From contig OY723275.1 in the NCBI GenBank assembly GCA_963210315.1, positions 1,178,001 through 1,242,000 on the forward strand: a DNA stretch of 64,000 nucleotides. Direction: 5' to 3'. Each line of letters starts with the position of its first letter. The stretch's first letter is position 1. Position numbers and translations under genes: made by a program. Source of the stretch: Rhynchopus euleeides. Taxonomy: Eukaryota > Euglenozoa > Diplonemea > Diplonemida > Diplonemidae. The notes below the pieces were generated by a model. It saw nothing but the letters and a program-made list of their open reading frames with translations, was not told the origin of the DNA and made no database searches. This document shows, in pieces, positions 1 through 10,726 of the stretch.

Positions 1-717
1 CATTCTTCTTTCTCTCTTCTTCACGCCCCGACTTGCTCATACCGGGCCCTCTCTTCATCCTTCCATCTATTTTGCTTTCTTCCGCTTCCGCCTGGTGTAG
101 CCCCCTTTTTTTTGTCTATTTTTTTTCGTTTCTCTTTCCCCCCTCCCCCTGATCTCTTTATCTCTTTCTCTCTCCCTCAACTGCTTTGACAGCGTGCCGC
201 TCGCCCTGCTCCCCTTGAAGCTCCAGCCAACGCAAGCGTCAACCAAAGCACACATCACGTGAAAGGGACCCACTTTTCTCGTTGTAGTTTCGGCCTTCCA
301 ATACGACCTCCTCCCATGGCAAGGCAGCAGGGCCTCCATCTTGCATTTCCGGGATCAAGGGAACCTGGGGTAGCAAGCCTGAGGAAGCAACAGGCATGCC
401 TCCCTCTACTCTTGTGTCCCGTCCCGGGAAGGGCAGCTCAGGGCAGCTCGGGGGGGTGGGATTTTGGGAGATGGCTGGCAGTGTTGCACTCTGTCAAAGG
501 GTGCCTTCATTTTTTTGGCGGCAGTGTCTGACAGGGGGTGTACCCTGATGATGCGGTGATGGCCGAGTCAGCGCTGTGTCTTCCGGTGTGGCAGGCGGCG
601 ATAACCAGGCATGCCTTGTTATTGTATTGCATTAGCGGCGAACGCAAAATACCCGAGCATCTAGTTTTTTTTCTCTTCCGATGCGAGATCTACCGCACGC
701 ACTCACGCATTGCATTA
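1..717. other. No supported gene
   Basis: Only short overlapping open frames without recognisable domains are present. The first 180 bases are pyrimidine-rich. I see no RNA gene or mobile-element terminus. Confidence 0.5.
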
Positions 718-784
718 CCCCCCCCCCCCCCCCCCCCCCCCCCAGGCCCTGGGGTAAGGATTTTTGGTAGTTCACGGATTTCCT

Positions 785-818
<34 letters not shown>
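718..818. repeat. Facing C26 and G32 homopolymers
   Basis: A run of 26 C (718-743) is followed 43 bases later by a run of 32 G (787-818). The two runs could pair as a 26-bp GC hairpin, and the G run could form quadruplexes. Exact lengths are liable to sequencing error. Confidence 0.8.
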
Positions 819-989
819 CTCCCCGCGGGCTGAGGTCAGGCTGGCGACCCAGGTTTTCAGGGTGACACCAGGATTTCCCCAAAATTTTGGGTGACCCCCC
901 ACCCCCTGGTCGGGCACCCTACCAGGGGGGGGGGTCAGGAGGTGGTACTTTCACCCAACTGATGTTTCCTAGTAATAGGTGTAAATGGG

Positions 990-2010
990 CACCCCATGGC
1001 CAAAATGACCCCATCGCGATCCGCACAGATTCCAAACGTTCAAAAGAACGGGTTTTTGGGAAATCCGAGGGGGGGGGGGTCCCGCTGGGTGGGTAGGTGG
1101 GGTGTAGTGGACTGGCTGCCTCCCAGCCACCTTCTCCCACGACCAGTCCCTGAACCAGACCCGTGTTTCATGGGTGATACTTGGCTCACACACCATCAAA
1201 GTGACCCCACTGTGATCCGCACAAATTCCAAACGTTCAAAAGAAAGGGGTTTTGGAATACCCGAGGAGGGGGTCCCGCTGGGTGGGGTGGGGTGTCATGG
1301 TGTGTGTCACCCAGTCACCCTTCACCCATAACCAGCCCCTGAACCAGACCGCTTTTTCATGGGTGAAGCTGGGCACCTAGACCCACAGTGTGACCCCACT
1401 ACGATCCGCAAAAGTTTCAAACGTTCAAAAGAACGGGGTTTTGGAACACTTGTGGAGGGGGTCCCGCTGGGTGGGTGGGCTGGCTGACTCTCGGCCTCCC
1501 TCTCGGCCGTGTGGCTACCTCAGTCACTTTCTCTTCGGACCAGCCCCTGAACCAGAGTCACATTTCATGGACGATGTTTGTCACATAGACCTATAAAATG
1601 ACCCCACTACGATCCGCAAAAGTTTCAAACGTTCAAAAGAACGGGGTTTTGGAACACCTGAGGAGGGGGTCCCGCTGGGTGGGTGGCTGGGTGGGGTGGC
1701 ATGGTGTGTGACTCCCAGTCACCTTCACCCATGACCAGACCCTGAACCAGAGCCACATTTCATGGACAAAGCTTGTCACCTCGACCTACAAAGTGACCCC
1801 ACTACGATGCGCACAGATTCCAAATATTCAAAAGAAGGGGGTTTCGGAACACCTGAGGAGGGGGTCCCGCTGGGTGGGTGGGGTGGCTGACTCTCGGCCT
1901 CCCAGTCACAGTCTCCTATGACCAGCCCCTGAACTAGACCCACATTTCATGGGTGAAGCTTGGCACCTAGACCCACAGTGTGACCCCACTACGATCCGCA
2001 CAGAGCCCAA
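990..2010. repeat. Tandem array of ~197-bp units
   Basis: At least five diverged head-to-tail units are present. The shared core AAACGTTCAAAAGAA or a close variant recurs near 1034, 1230, 1419, 1626 and 1822, giving spacings of 196, 189, 207 and 196 bp. Each unit also carries a TGACCCCACTACGATCCGC-like stretch before the core and a GGGGGTCCCGCTGGGTGGG stretch after it. A sixth partial unit begins near 1980. Two units of the same family occur in opposite orientation inside the element at 15197-15903, so the array probably derives from that transposon family. Many of the short open frames here are by-products of the repeat. Confidence 0.85.
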
Positions 2011-2254
2011 AGAGTGCAATGGAAGGGGTCAATCGCGATTCCGCGAGTCGAAGATTCCGCACTTTTGGGCCACTTTCAGGTGATGTCAGGTCCCTGGAGT
2101 GACTGCAGATAGCCCATTTTCAGGGTGGGAGCCCTACTCGTACGTCACCCAGATTCAGCCCAAACCCGTGCACCCAGGGTGCACGGTCGCCGGTAGCGCG
2201 CGGGCACCCGGAAACAGGTCGCATTTGCGCGCGCTGCCTGCACCCTGCACGCCA

Positions 2255-2255
<1 letters not shown>

Positions 2256-2284
<29 letters not shown>
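2256..2284. repeat. C29 homopolymer
   Basis: A 29-base C run directly abuts the TA duplication of the neighbouring inverted-repeat element. A 21-base C run (3437-3457) abuts its other end. Confidence 0.8.
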
Positions 2285-2285
<1 letters not shown>

Positions 2286-2286
2286 A

Positions 2287-2646
2287 GGGGGGGTCAAATG
2301 GGGGTGACAAACACGATTTTTCAAAAAACCGGCGCAGAGGCCCCAAAGCCCCCGTAAACCCTCCAAACCCCCCCAGATCGGTCCGGAAACCCATCGAACC
2401 CCACTTTTCCACCATTCCGGGCACCTCAGGTGCCCGAATTGGGGTACCTAAATTTTGTGCCACCGTTTGGTACCGGACAGTGCCACTGTGTGGGAGGTTG
2501 GAAAAGAAAATGCCCCAACACACCACATCTGAGGGTTGCAATGCATGTTGCTTGCCAACCACGTCATCCGGTGGGTGTCAGGCGCTATGTAGGTGGCATG
2601 AGCCAGGTCTTCGATGTGTTCTGGCTTGTATATGTACCTCCCTGCC
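2287..2646 (+). repeat. Left terminal inverted repeat
   Basis: Inverted copy of 3065-3434. The arms differ by a few substitutions and by about ten bases near the outer end. Confidence 0.8.
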
Positions 2647-3064
2647 TGCGGCACAGGCACTGCCTTTGTCCCCCACACCAGCCACAGAGAGCGTATTGTA
2701 CTCGGTCCACGGTTGCTGATTCATTGTGATGCGTTGTATCCTCGAGTGAACGTCACACACTAGTGGCACCACCACCCGCCATCCGAGAGCTGTATTGACT
2801 TTGCGCCCTTCCGTTGCATTCACCTCGCCACGCATATTGCACCGTTCAGTACCAGTGCTCTTGGGCCAGGCAAAGTAGACCGCAGCAACTACCAATTCTG
2901 GCACAATGGGTACCACGACAGCGCACTTCGTGTGTTCCCGGAATGTACAGCTCGTGTTGCAACAGTCGTTGTCAACACATCCCGGTTGTGGAGCACTGCT
3001 GCACAGGAATCACACGACCATCTGGACTTGTTCCGTACCTACAGGCAGCCTCCCGGTGCATGGT

Positions 3065-3434
3065 GGCAGGGAGGTACATATACAAGCCAGAACTCATCGA
3101 AGACCTGGCTAATGCCACCTACATAGCGCCTGACACCCACCGGATGACGTGGTTGGCAAGCAACATGCATTGCAACCCTCAGATGTGGTGTGTTGGGGCA
3201 TTTTCTTTTCCAACCTCCCACACAGTGGCACTGTCCGGTACCAAACGGTGGCACAAAATTTAGGTACCCCAATTCGGGCACCTGAGGTGCCCGGAATGGT
3301 GGAAAAGTGGGGTTCGATGGGTTTCCGGACCGATCTGGGGGGGTTTGGAGGGTTTACGGGGGCTTTGGGGCCTCTGCGCCGGTTTTTTGAAAAATCGTGT
3401 TTGTCCACGTAAAAGGGTGGCATTTGACCCCCCC
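3065..3434 (-). repeat. Right terminal inverted repeat
   Basis: Inverted copy of 2287-2646, followed by the TA duplication and a C21 run. Confidence 0.8.
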
Positions 3435-3436
3435 TA

Positions 3437-4162
3437 CCCCCCCCCCCCCCCCCCCCCGACGTTCACGACCCCCCAGAAAATTACCCCAGCCCCTGCCCCC
3501 CCCCCCCCCCCGCATTTTCTTCTTACTCTTCTCCCCCCCGTCCCCCGGCTTTGCGCAACGACAAGCATTTTATTGCCCCGCATTACCTTAGTCACCATCT
3601 GGCCTTGTCAACGCCACCCCCCCCACTCTTCGTCGCACGTTTGTCCAGCAAAGCCGGAATTCAACAAAATATGCTACCATGTTCTTCACCATCGAGATCG
3701 GATACCGACCGCGCATGTATATGGAATTCTTCAAAAAAAGCCCCCTGGGGGTGGGGTTACCGTGAGTTAAAAGAATTGTAGTCCAGGATGGGGGGCCCGA
3801 GCCGCGGGCTAGTGTTGCCGTTCTGTGGAGGGATGGGGAGGGGGGGGGGGGTCGTCGGGAGGGAGGGGGGGGGAGCTGATGTGATCCCGCGGCAGGCAGC
3901 GTAGTTGGTTCTGAGAAGTCCCACACACCCCCGCCCTCCCCGATACCCCGCACCGCATGCATGCCTTGGGGCCTCCTGTGGCAACCATTCGGCATAACAA
4001 CCACAGCACCACCACCACCACCACCACCACCACCACCTGTGCAGCGTACACAACACGACACAGGGATGGAACGGCCGTTTTCCCGGTGACCCCCACCCAC
4101 CCTCCCACCCCGCCCTCTGTGCCTCTAACTGGCTCACCCCAGGTGAGGCAGACAGTGCTGAC
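3437..4162. other. Gene-free leader region with C runs and an ACC microsatellite
   Basis: Contains C runs near 3437-3457 and 3499-3511 and an ACC trinucleotide repeat at about 4008-4036. A CCCCAG acceptor-like site lies about 22 bases before the GT47 start codon and may be a 5' UTR or trans-splice acceptor. No other feature is supported. Confidence 0.5.
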
Positions 4163-6078
4163 ATGGCCGCCCCCCAAGGCAGGGCCCAGGTGGGGCAGGC
4201 CGGCCCCACGCCAGGCTTACGGAGGGCGAACATCCTCAAGCTATCTGTTGCCTCGCTGTGCGTGCTGTACTCCGTATTCGCCATCGGGGGTTGGGACTCC
4301 GACACCGAGAGCCCGCACCAGGGGGCGGAGGGCAGGCGGGTCCCGCTGAGGACAACGCCTGCCCCGGAGGCAGCGTTGCGGCGGGACAGCGCGGCTGGCG
4401 GCTTGCCTGCCGGAGGCCACGGAGGGGGAGGGTTGCAGGTGGGGGAGGACCACCCGTCAGTGGGTGGTGGCCTGCAGGCAGCGGCTAGGATCCCCAGCAG
4501 ACAGGAAGGCGGCCAAGAGGTCCGTCTCCTCCAACAGGAGAACCAGAGGTTAAAGGATATCATCGACAGCATGCTGTTTTCCAACGTGCGTGAAGGGTTC
4601 CGGTTCCATATGTATGACATCCCATCCCGGTACATCGAGGGGGCGTTGGAGGAGCTGGAGAAAGGGTGGGGGTCGTCCGTTTGCAACCGGGATGTGAAGA
4701 AGAAGACGAATTACACGATGCTCGACTGGAGGCATGCGCACTCGCTGTTCACTGTGGATATATTCATGGCGAGGTTCCTGAGGAAACATCCCCTTCACAC
4801 GTCGAACCCTGACGAGGCTGATGTCTTCATCATCCCCGCCATGACGCATCTCTACAACTGTGCGGGGAGGATGCAGTATCTCAACGACATACTCTCGTGG
4901 ATCGTGCAGCGCCCTGGGGGGCATTGGAAGAACTATCACTCGCATGACCACTACATCTTCTGGTGGAGGTGGGGGATGAACTTCGGCGGGACGACGAAGT
5001 TTTTTAAAAACCTGAAGAGGCTGTTCCCCAACATCAACTACATCTCATACGAGTTTCTCGAGCTCATGGGGAGGAATAAATACCAGGATTTTTCCCTCGC
5101 GCTGAAGCCGTTCTTCAATGAGGCGAAGCATGGGATTGTGATGCCGTATCCAGACTTCTCGCCGATGCTGCAGGAGCCGGTGCCGGAGGGGCAGAAGCGG
5201 GACCTGTTTGCCTTCATGTCTGGGACGTCGAATATCGGGGGGATCCGCCGTTGGATCAAAGTGGAGCTGGATAAATACCGGGATAACAAAGACACGCCGT
5301 GCTTCTATCAAGACTTTGGGTCGAATGTGATCGACACGAAGAGACTCGGTGTGCCGACAGCATACCCTGAGTATTTCAAACGCTCTGTCTTCTGCATGCA
5401 TGCCGCTGGGGATGGGCTGTCCTCACGGAGGCCTACCTCTGCTGTGCTGTCGGGGTGCATCCCTGTGCTCGTGTGTGATCTCTGCCTCTACGCCTTTGAG
5501 AATGTGCTGAACTATTCGTATGCAGCATTTTGCACCTGACACGCAAGCACCTCTTGTCCGGTAGTGTCTTCACACCCTGAGCCTTGTCAAACACATAGAA
5601 TACAACACCATCAACACCGTGAGATTGTGACATGTGTTGCTCTTTCTGTCTGGGTGGTGGTGGGGATTTCTGTGATGGGTAAAGTGTCAACACCTCCGCT
5701 GCTCATCCCACACCCTCACTGCACTGCAGGTCTTTTGCGGTGTTCATGAAGGAGGACGACGTGATGCAGGGGCGCATGGTAGAGCTGCTGCGGCAGATCC
5801 CTGAGGAGGAGATCCGCAAGAAGCAGGCGGTGCTGCGCTCCATCCGCCACCACTTTGTGTACAACACGCAGGGTGCCCCGCGGAAGGGCGACGCGCTCGA
5901 CATGCTTGTGACGCAGCTGGCGCAGCGGGGCGCCATCCTGCGCAGCTACCGGAGGTGGTTCCTGACCCATAAGAACCTCTCCTCCAACTCAAAAGACTAC
6001 CCGGCAGACCCACCCGAGGTGAACCGGTATAAGTTTGACCTCAAGCTCGATCCCACAGCAAACCTACACCGCCGGTAG
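4163..6078 (+). CDS. Exostosin-family (GT47) glycosyltransferase, type II membrane protein
   Basis: Two exons, 4163-5517 and 5730-6078, encode 567 residues. The intron (5518-5729) starts GTATGC and ends CTGCAG; splicing restores the frame through NYSSFAVFM. Residues about 24-43 form a hydrophobic signal anchor after a short cytosolic tail. A low-complexity and short helical stem follows, then the exostosin domain. Landmarks are FRFHMYDIP, the HTSNPDEADVFIIP segment typical of the family, HDHYIFWWRWG, RDLFAFMSG, and the C-terminal FCMHAAGDGLSSRR...SGCIPVLV block that matches the nucleotide-sugar-binding part. The likely role is glycan extension in the Golgi; the sugar and acceptor cannot be read from sequence. 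The final 60 residues are basic and unmatched. Confidence 0.9.
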
Positions 6079-6303
6079 ATGCTTCAGCCAGAAGAGGGTG
6101 GGTGGGTGGTGGTGGGTTGTGTGATCTTAACACGCCGTGTGGGGCATCCTTTTTTGCCCCCCTTGCCGTCTTACGTCTAACATTGCTTTGCTTAGATACC
6201 AGGTGCGGGAGGTGTGTGCCCCTGCCCCTGCGCCTCTCCCCTCCGGCCCCGTACACACGGAATACACTGATGCGTGGTGGAGAAGGAGGGAGGGGGAGAA
6301 AAT

Positions 6304-6716
6304 TGCTTGTGGTTGACTTCAACTTGGGAGGAGGTGTGCATGCTGCACAACACCAACATCAGGGCGTTCAGTGCAGCGTGGACACACTGCGGACGTCTGG
6401 TGACCCGAGGCGACAAAGGCAAAGTGCGTGTGTGGGACTTGGAGGGCACACCGAGCGCCACAGTGCTGGAGGGTCACAGCAAGCCTGTTTGCAGCATTTG
6501 CTGTGTCGGGCACGAAGATCATTTGACAAGAGCATCCGTGTGTGGGACATCAGCACCCTCACACACACACACACCCTGGAGGGCCACACTGATCGGGTGA
6601 GGGGCATCGCGCTGACTCAGGACGAGCAACACCTGGTGTCGTGCTCTGACGACAAGTCACTCAAGGTGTGGTGCACAACCTCCCTCAGCTGCCTGCGTAC
6701 TGTACTACTGCGCTGA
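6304..6716 (+). pseudogene. Decayed partial copy of the neighbouring WD40 gene
   Basis: About 410 bp match 7337-7750 of the intact WD40 gene closely, covering the repeats from ...TSTWEEVCML through SLKVWCTTSLSCLRTV. The copy has an extra T near 6500, and about 12 bases are missing just after, so the frame shifts between two WD repeats. It also lacks the N-terminal half. This looks like a tandem duplication that has lost its reading frame. An alternative is exons of a second gene with the gap bridged by splicing, but no GTATG donor sits at the break. Confidence 0.7.
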
Positions 6717-6846
6717 AGGAGCGACTTCCTGAGCACCACTTTGAGGGACTCTGTCTTTAATCCCCATCCACACCGCCACACCCTCCAGGAAGGCTTTGCA
6801 GTTTGTTTCTGCGCGCAAGTTCAACGGGGAAGAAGAAGGAAATACC

Positions 6847-7977
6847 ATGGATGTGACTGTGCGTCACAGCGGGACCGGTGACAGCTGTGTCGTCGGTGTT
6901 CCGGAAGGCGGGACTGTGGTCGGGCTGAAGGCGGATGCGCTCAACGAGATGTTCCCGGGTTCTATCAACGCAGTCCGTGAGGCTGCATGCGTCGCAGCAC
7001 ACATGGAAGGGTGTGAGGAGGAGCTGGACGATGCACAGCGCGTTGCCGACACGGGTCTGGAGGACGGGGGTGCTGTCCAACTCGTCCCACGCTGGCCCAA
7101 CGTCAAGGCGCCCGCAGTCTACTCATCGACCCACGGCGAAGGTATCAAGTGCATCACACTGTCGAGGTGTGGGACGCTGTGTGTTGTGTGTTACGACCAC
7201 AGACACATCACTGTGTTTGACACCAGCACCGGTGATGTGGTGGCGGACTTAACACACGGCAACCGGACTATTTCGCATACTTCCTTCTCTGTCTGTGGGA
7301 CGTGGTTGGCAACGTGCTCTTATGACGGCACCATCTGCGTGTGGCTGACCTCAACTTGGGAGGAGGTGTGCATGCTGGACCACAACAACATCAGCGTGTA
7401 CGGTGCAGCGTGGACACACTGCGGACGTCTGGTGACCGGAGACGACAAAGGCAAAATGCGTGTGTGGGACTTGAAGGGCACACCGAGCGCCACAGTGCTG
7501 GAGGGTCACAGCGATGTTGTTAACAGCATTGCTGTGTCGGGCACGAGGATCTTCAGCGGGTCAGATGACAAGAGCATCCGTGTGTGGGACATCAGCACCC
7601 TCGCACACACACACACCCTGGATGGGCACACTCATTGGGTGCCGGGCATCGCCCTGACTCAGGACGAGCAGCACCTGGTGTCGTGCTCTGACGACAAGTC
7701 ACTCAAGGTGTGGTGCACAACCTCCCTCAGCTGCCTGCGTACTGTGCAACTGGACGACGGTCCCTACTCAGTTGCTGTGTCACAGCCAGGTGATGTTGTT
7801 GCAGTAAAAAGCTGGACCAGCAAGACACTGTACCGCCTCAGCACAGGTGAGTGTCTGGGGGAGGTGGATTCAGAGGGTTATGGTGTTGCACTCAGCCTCT
7901 GCGGGAGGTGGGCCTTCACACCAACGAACATCAACACTTCAGTGGCTGTGTGTGCTGTGTCTTCTGTTTCACCCTGA
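6847..7977 (+). CDS. WD40-repeat protein
   Basis: A single exon of 376 residues. The start at 6847 is in a strong ACCATGG context; an upstream in-frame start near 6796 is not an ATG. Residues 1 to about 85 are a non-WD head with a ubiquitin-like length and charge pattern. About six WD repeats follow, with clear endings such as GTICVWLTS, KMRVWDLKG, KSIRVWDIST and KSLKVWCTTS, and GH signatures (EGHSDVV, DGHTHWV). Six visible blades suggest a beta-propeller scaffold with one degenerate blade. No enzyme domain is attached and the partner is unknown. The gene lies next to a broken duplicate of itself at 6304-6716. Confidence 0.8.
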   Translation: MDVTVRHSGTGDSCVVGVPEGGTVVGLKADALNEMFPGSINAVREAACVAAHMEGCEEELDDAQRVADTGLEDGGAVQLVPRWPNVKAPAVYSSTHGEGIKCITLSRCGTLCVVCYDHRHITVFDTSTGDVVADLTHGNRTISHTSFSVCGTWLATCSYDGTICVWLTSTWEEVCMLDHNNISVYGAAWTHCGRLVTGDDKGKMRVWDLKGTPSATVLEGHSDVVNSIAVSGTRIFSGSDDKSIRVWDISTLAHTHTLDGHTHWVPGIALTQDEQHLVSCSDDKSLKVWCTTSLSCLRTVQLDDGPYSVAVSQPGDVVAVKSWTSKTLYRLSTGECLGEVDSEGYGVALSLCGRWAFTPTNINTSVAVCAVSSVSP

Positions 7978-8690
7978 GTGCAGTGTCTCGTCACCCTGTT
8001 CCCTGCCTTCGTGTTTGCCGTCGTGTTGCACCTGCTTGCGTATTTGTTGTGTTCTGCACTCTCTTCCTTTCTAGCCTTGCGACACGGCATGACCTGACCC
8101 CTGCTCTGTTTGGAGGCAGCTGATGCATTTGCATCTGAGATGAGTTGCTTTTATTGATGTTTGTGGTGTGCGTGCTTCCTTTTGCCTTTTCCCTGTCTGG
8201 TGAGCTTCCGCCCCATGGGAGGGGCTCCTTCCGGCTTGCGCTGCCAACGCCCCTCCCTGCGGCCCGGCTTCCGCCTCGTGGCTGACCCAGAGTAGCGATG
8301 TGACCAACGGAGCGACATGGAAGATAAGGGGAGGGTGAGCACGTTCATATCGACTGGGCGTGATCGATGCAAGCCACGCGCGGGTTGGGGATGGTTCGAC
8401 AGTCGCCACCAACATGGCAACGGTCAAGAGGCACTGTGTGTGTCTGGGGTGGGTTGGGGCGAAGCTTCTGCACCCTGCACGTTCGTCCCCGTCGGAAGTG
8501 GTACCTTTTGCAGTATGCTTCCGGGTGGACTTGCAGGTGTTGCGAGTTATTCGCCACGTGCGCGGCAAGCAATACCGCAATACCCCGGCGTGCCTCTTTT
8601 TTTTGGTGTGCTTTTTGGTGGCGGCATGTGATGATAACGAAAAGCCGGTGGTGGAGGTAAAAACTTTGCGTCTGCAAATCAGAAAGGGGA
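7978..8690. other. No supported gene
   Basis: Spacer between the WD40 gene and the retroelement relic. Open frames here have no recognisable domain; part of the sequence after about 8360 may already belong to the relic. Confidence 0.4.
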
Positions 8691-8750
8691 GAGAAGAACC
8701 AGCGGGTATTCGTCGATCGCGAGAACACCCCTTAGTCGGACCCGTTCAAG

Positions 8751-9086
8751 ATGAGGATGACCACAATCCTGTTCCTGTCGCCTGTGTGCCTTGCCCTGCT
8801 GTCTCACCTGAAGAACGTGCATCCTCCGCACGCCCTCCTTTTTCCCTTTTCGCAGGAGGTCTTTGCCAGGGCACTGAAGAAGGTGCATCCCCGGCTCACC
8901 GTGCACTCCGTGCGGAGGGGTGCGTGTACTTTCCTGCTGCGGCAGGGGACGCCGTTGGAGGAGATCGCAAAGATCTCGAGGCACGCTACGGTGGAAAGCC
9001 TGTTGAGGTATTTGCCAGTCGTAGAATTGCCTGCAGCGAAGAAGTCTTTGGAGCTCTCGACAATGTTGTCGCCGAGGCTCCGGTGA
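8751..9086 (+). pseudogene. Tyrosine recombinase C-terminal fragment
   Basis: The translation contains HSVRRGACTFLLRQGTPLEE followed by IAKISRHATVESLLRYL. This is the box II signature of tyrosine recombinases: H-x-x-R, then the second His, then the tyrosine about nine residues later. The N-terminal catalytic arginine region is not identifiable in the same frame, so the protein is incomplete. In a retroelement of this order the enzyme would integrate the circular DNA copy. Confidence 0.65.
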
Positions 9087-9290
9087 GGAAGAGGGCGAGG
9101 ACGGGTCTGGGCCCGTTTTACAAGCCACCCCACAGTGGGGGCTATGGGCCAGACATCTCGCCGAGATACGGGGGGGAGGTGTCGATACTGCGCAACCCGG
9201 ATTTGTTTTCGGGGGCACACACGGAACGGTACTCGACACCGCTCCACCGCAGTCCGAACCTCCCCCTTGCCAGGATTTCCCTTTCCCGTA

Positions 9291-9745
9291 TTGATTTTCC
9301 TGATTTTGCTCTGCGTATGCTGGCGGCACTTTGGTGCATCCAGGAAGACGCAACTAGTTTTTTCTACCAGTTTCCCCTTGACCCTTGTATTGCTTCTTTC
9401 TTTGGTGTGAAGTTGGGAAATAGACGCGGCAGGTTCGTGACTATGGTCATGAAGGTGGGGGAGGTATGGGTGGACAATTTTTTGGTGCTGGGGGACAGTG
9501 AAGAACAAGTTCTGCAGCGCCACAGCGCGCTGCGGGCGAGGTGTGAGTTTGTGGGAGTCGAGCTGAAGAAGGATTCAGCCTACGGGCGTCCGTCGCAGCT
9601 GTTTGTGGCGATCGGACTGCAGTTCGACCTGCAGCGTGCAAGATTCCGTCTGGACCCTTGTTGGCACAACTCCAAAAAAAATAGCCGACACTCAGGGTGT
9701 TCGCTATCTCCCACCTTCCTCAGAGACTGTGGGAGAAAGGGGTAA
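9291..9745 (+). pseudogene. Reverse transcriptase fragment of a DIRS-like element
   Basis: Segments ATSFFYQFPLDP and FFGVKLGNRRGRFVTMVMK resemble the core of YR-retroelement reverse transcriptases. VWVDNFLVLGDSEEQVLQRH takes the place of the catalytic Y-x-D-D box, with Asp-Asn rather than Asp-Asp. The stretch between these blocks is shorter than a working enzyme would need, so an internal deletion is likely. Assignment rests on pattern resemblance only. Confidence 0.5.
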
Positions 9746-9968
9746 AATTGCCGCCTCAAATTTTTTTTTTGCATACACGTTAAGTGTTCTAAGAAACCAG
9801 ACATAACCAGAAGACCAACATCATGTTCGTGCTAGCACTTTTCCCTTTTGTCATCACACCCGTGCGCCAAAACAGGTTAGGCCTTATATTTGGCTGCGTT
9901 CAACGAAAAAAGACACTTCTTTCCGGAGTTTAGCTAGCACGATTCAGTTGGGCGATTCATTTGTCTGG

Positions 9969-9995
9969 TTTCGCGCGCGCTTCGCGCGCGCGAAA
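9969..9995. repeat. Perfect 12-bp hairpin with 3-base loop
   Basis: TTTCGCGCGCGC (9969-9980) pairs with GCGCGCGCGAAA (9984-9995) around the loop TTC. A further inverted pair, ATTTGTCTG and CAGACAAAT, brackets it with unpaired sequence between. Function unknown. Confidence 0.8.
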
Positions 9996-10250
9996 TCATG
10001 CAACATCGGCCCCTCAGACAAATTGCCTCAAGGGTCCAGACCAGGGTACTATATAGGTTTGGCGCAAGGGGCCCATTTCGCGGTTCGCGGCTGCAAAATG
10101 GAGGTTTTGCGGCAATCAGTGAGTACTTCGGGAGTTGGTGACGAGCCCAAAAACAGGATCACGGACCGTCGCCGATGCCCGTTCTCGAGAAGGAAGGGCA
10201 CGGTCACATGCGCTCGTTAGTTCCTGTTGGACAGACTTCACAGGTCACAT

Positions 10251-10308
10251 GGGGGTCTGGGGGGCGGAGCCCCCCAGCCGCCGGAGGCCACGGTAGTGAA
10301 CATTTGTC
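10251..10308 (-). repeat. Dispersed GC-rich hairpin repeat, copy 1
   Basis: Reads, on the minus strand, a CCGTGGCCTCCGGCGGCTGG block followed by GGGGCTCCGCCCC and CAGACCCCC. The same ~55 bp occurs at 41117-41175 and 41289-41345. The core folds as a 6- to 7-bp G/C hairpin. Confidence 0.75.
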
Positions 10309-10697
10309 AGCCTCGTCCCCGAGTCCGCTTCATAGTCAAACACCACATACAGACAACGTGCACCTTGAGACAGCATGCTCAAGAGGTACATCGGCCTGGT
10401 GCCTGTGGCAGGCCACTATGCTCTTGGCTTCGGCCTCCTCTGGCTTTGACCATGCTGATGCCGGCAATAGCTCCGACGGTCCCCAGCAGGTTCAGATCTC
10501 GCTTCTTTGGGTTATTTCCGCCCCGTGCGAAGCGTGGTGGTATCAATTTGTACGAGAGGGTGCTGCCCTTCTCCTTCAGAACCCCTTCCCACCTGAGGCA
10601 AAAACTTCCGAGAAACTTTTTTTATTTAATTTCTCCCCCTTGGGAGAAATGCCCGGGAGAGAGGTGGGAGAAGGGTTTTCCCAGAATTATTTTTTTA

Positions 10698-10726
10698 CAG
10701 GGGGGGGTCAAATAAACGTACTTAGT
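10698..10726 (+). repeat. Left terminal inverted repeat of the pogo-like element
   Basis: 29 bp, identical to the reverse complement of 15096-15124, preceded by the TA target duplication. Confidence 0.9.

Larger units (their letters stand above)
2287..3434. mobile_element. Non-autonomous TA-flanked element with ~360-bp terminal inverted repeats
   Basis: The left arm (2287-2646) and right arm (3065-3434) are inverted copies of each other with only scattered differences, separated by about 420 bp of unique sequence. Both ends read GGGGGGGTCAAAT towards the inside. The element is bounded by TA on each side (2285-2286 and 3435-3436), as expected for a Tc1/mariner/pogo-type target duplication. 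There is no transposase-sized frame. The termini resemble those of the pogo-like element at 10698-15124, which also begins with a G run and TCAAAT, so that enzyme or a relative may mobilise it. That link is inference. Confidence 0.8.
8697..9745 (+). mobile_element. Relic of a tyrosine-recombinase (DIRS/VIPER-like) retrotransposon
   Basis: The C-terminal half of a tyrosine recombinase (8751-9086) is followed in another frame by a fragment of reverse transcriptase (about 9291-9745). Recombinase upstream of reverse transcriptase is the order known from PAT- and VIPER-type elements of the DIRS order. No complete gag, RNase H or terminal repeats are visible and the frames are broken, so this is a dead, truncated copy. 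Limits are approximate. Confidence 0.6.
9746..10697. other. No supported gene; hairpin and dispersed-repeat region
   Basis: Between the retroelement relic and the pogo-like transposon. It contains a perfect hairpin at 9969-9995 and one copy of the GC-rich dispersed hairpin repeat at 10251-10308; otherwise nothing recognisable. Confidence 0.45.

Noticed and set aside
3757-4686. 309-residue frame on the minus strand
   Set aside because: It overlaps the start of the GT47 gene in antisense; composition is Trp/Pro/Gly low complexity from the ACC repeat, with no domain.
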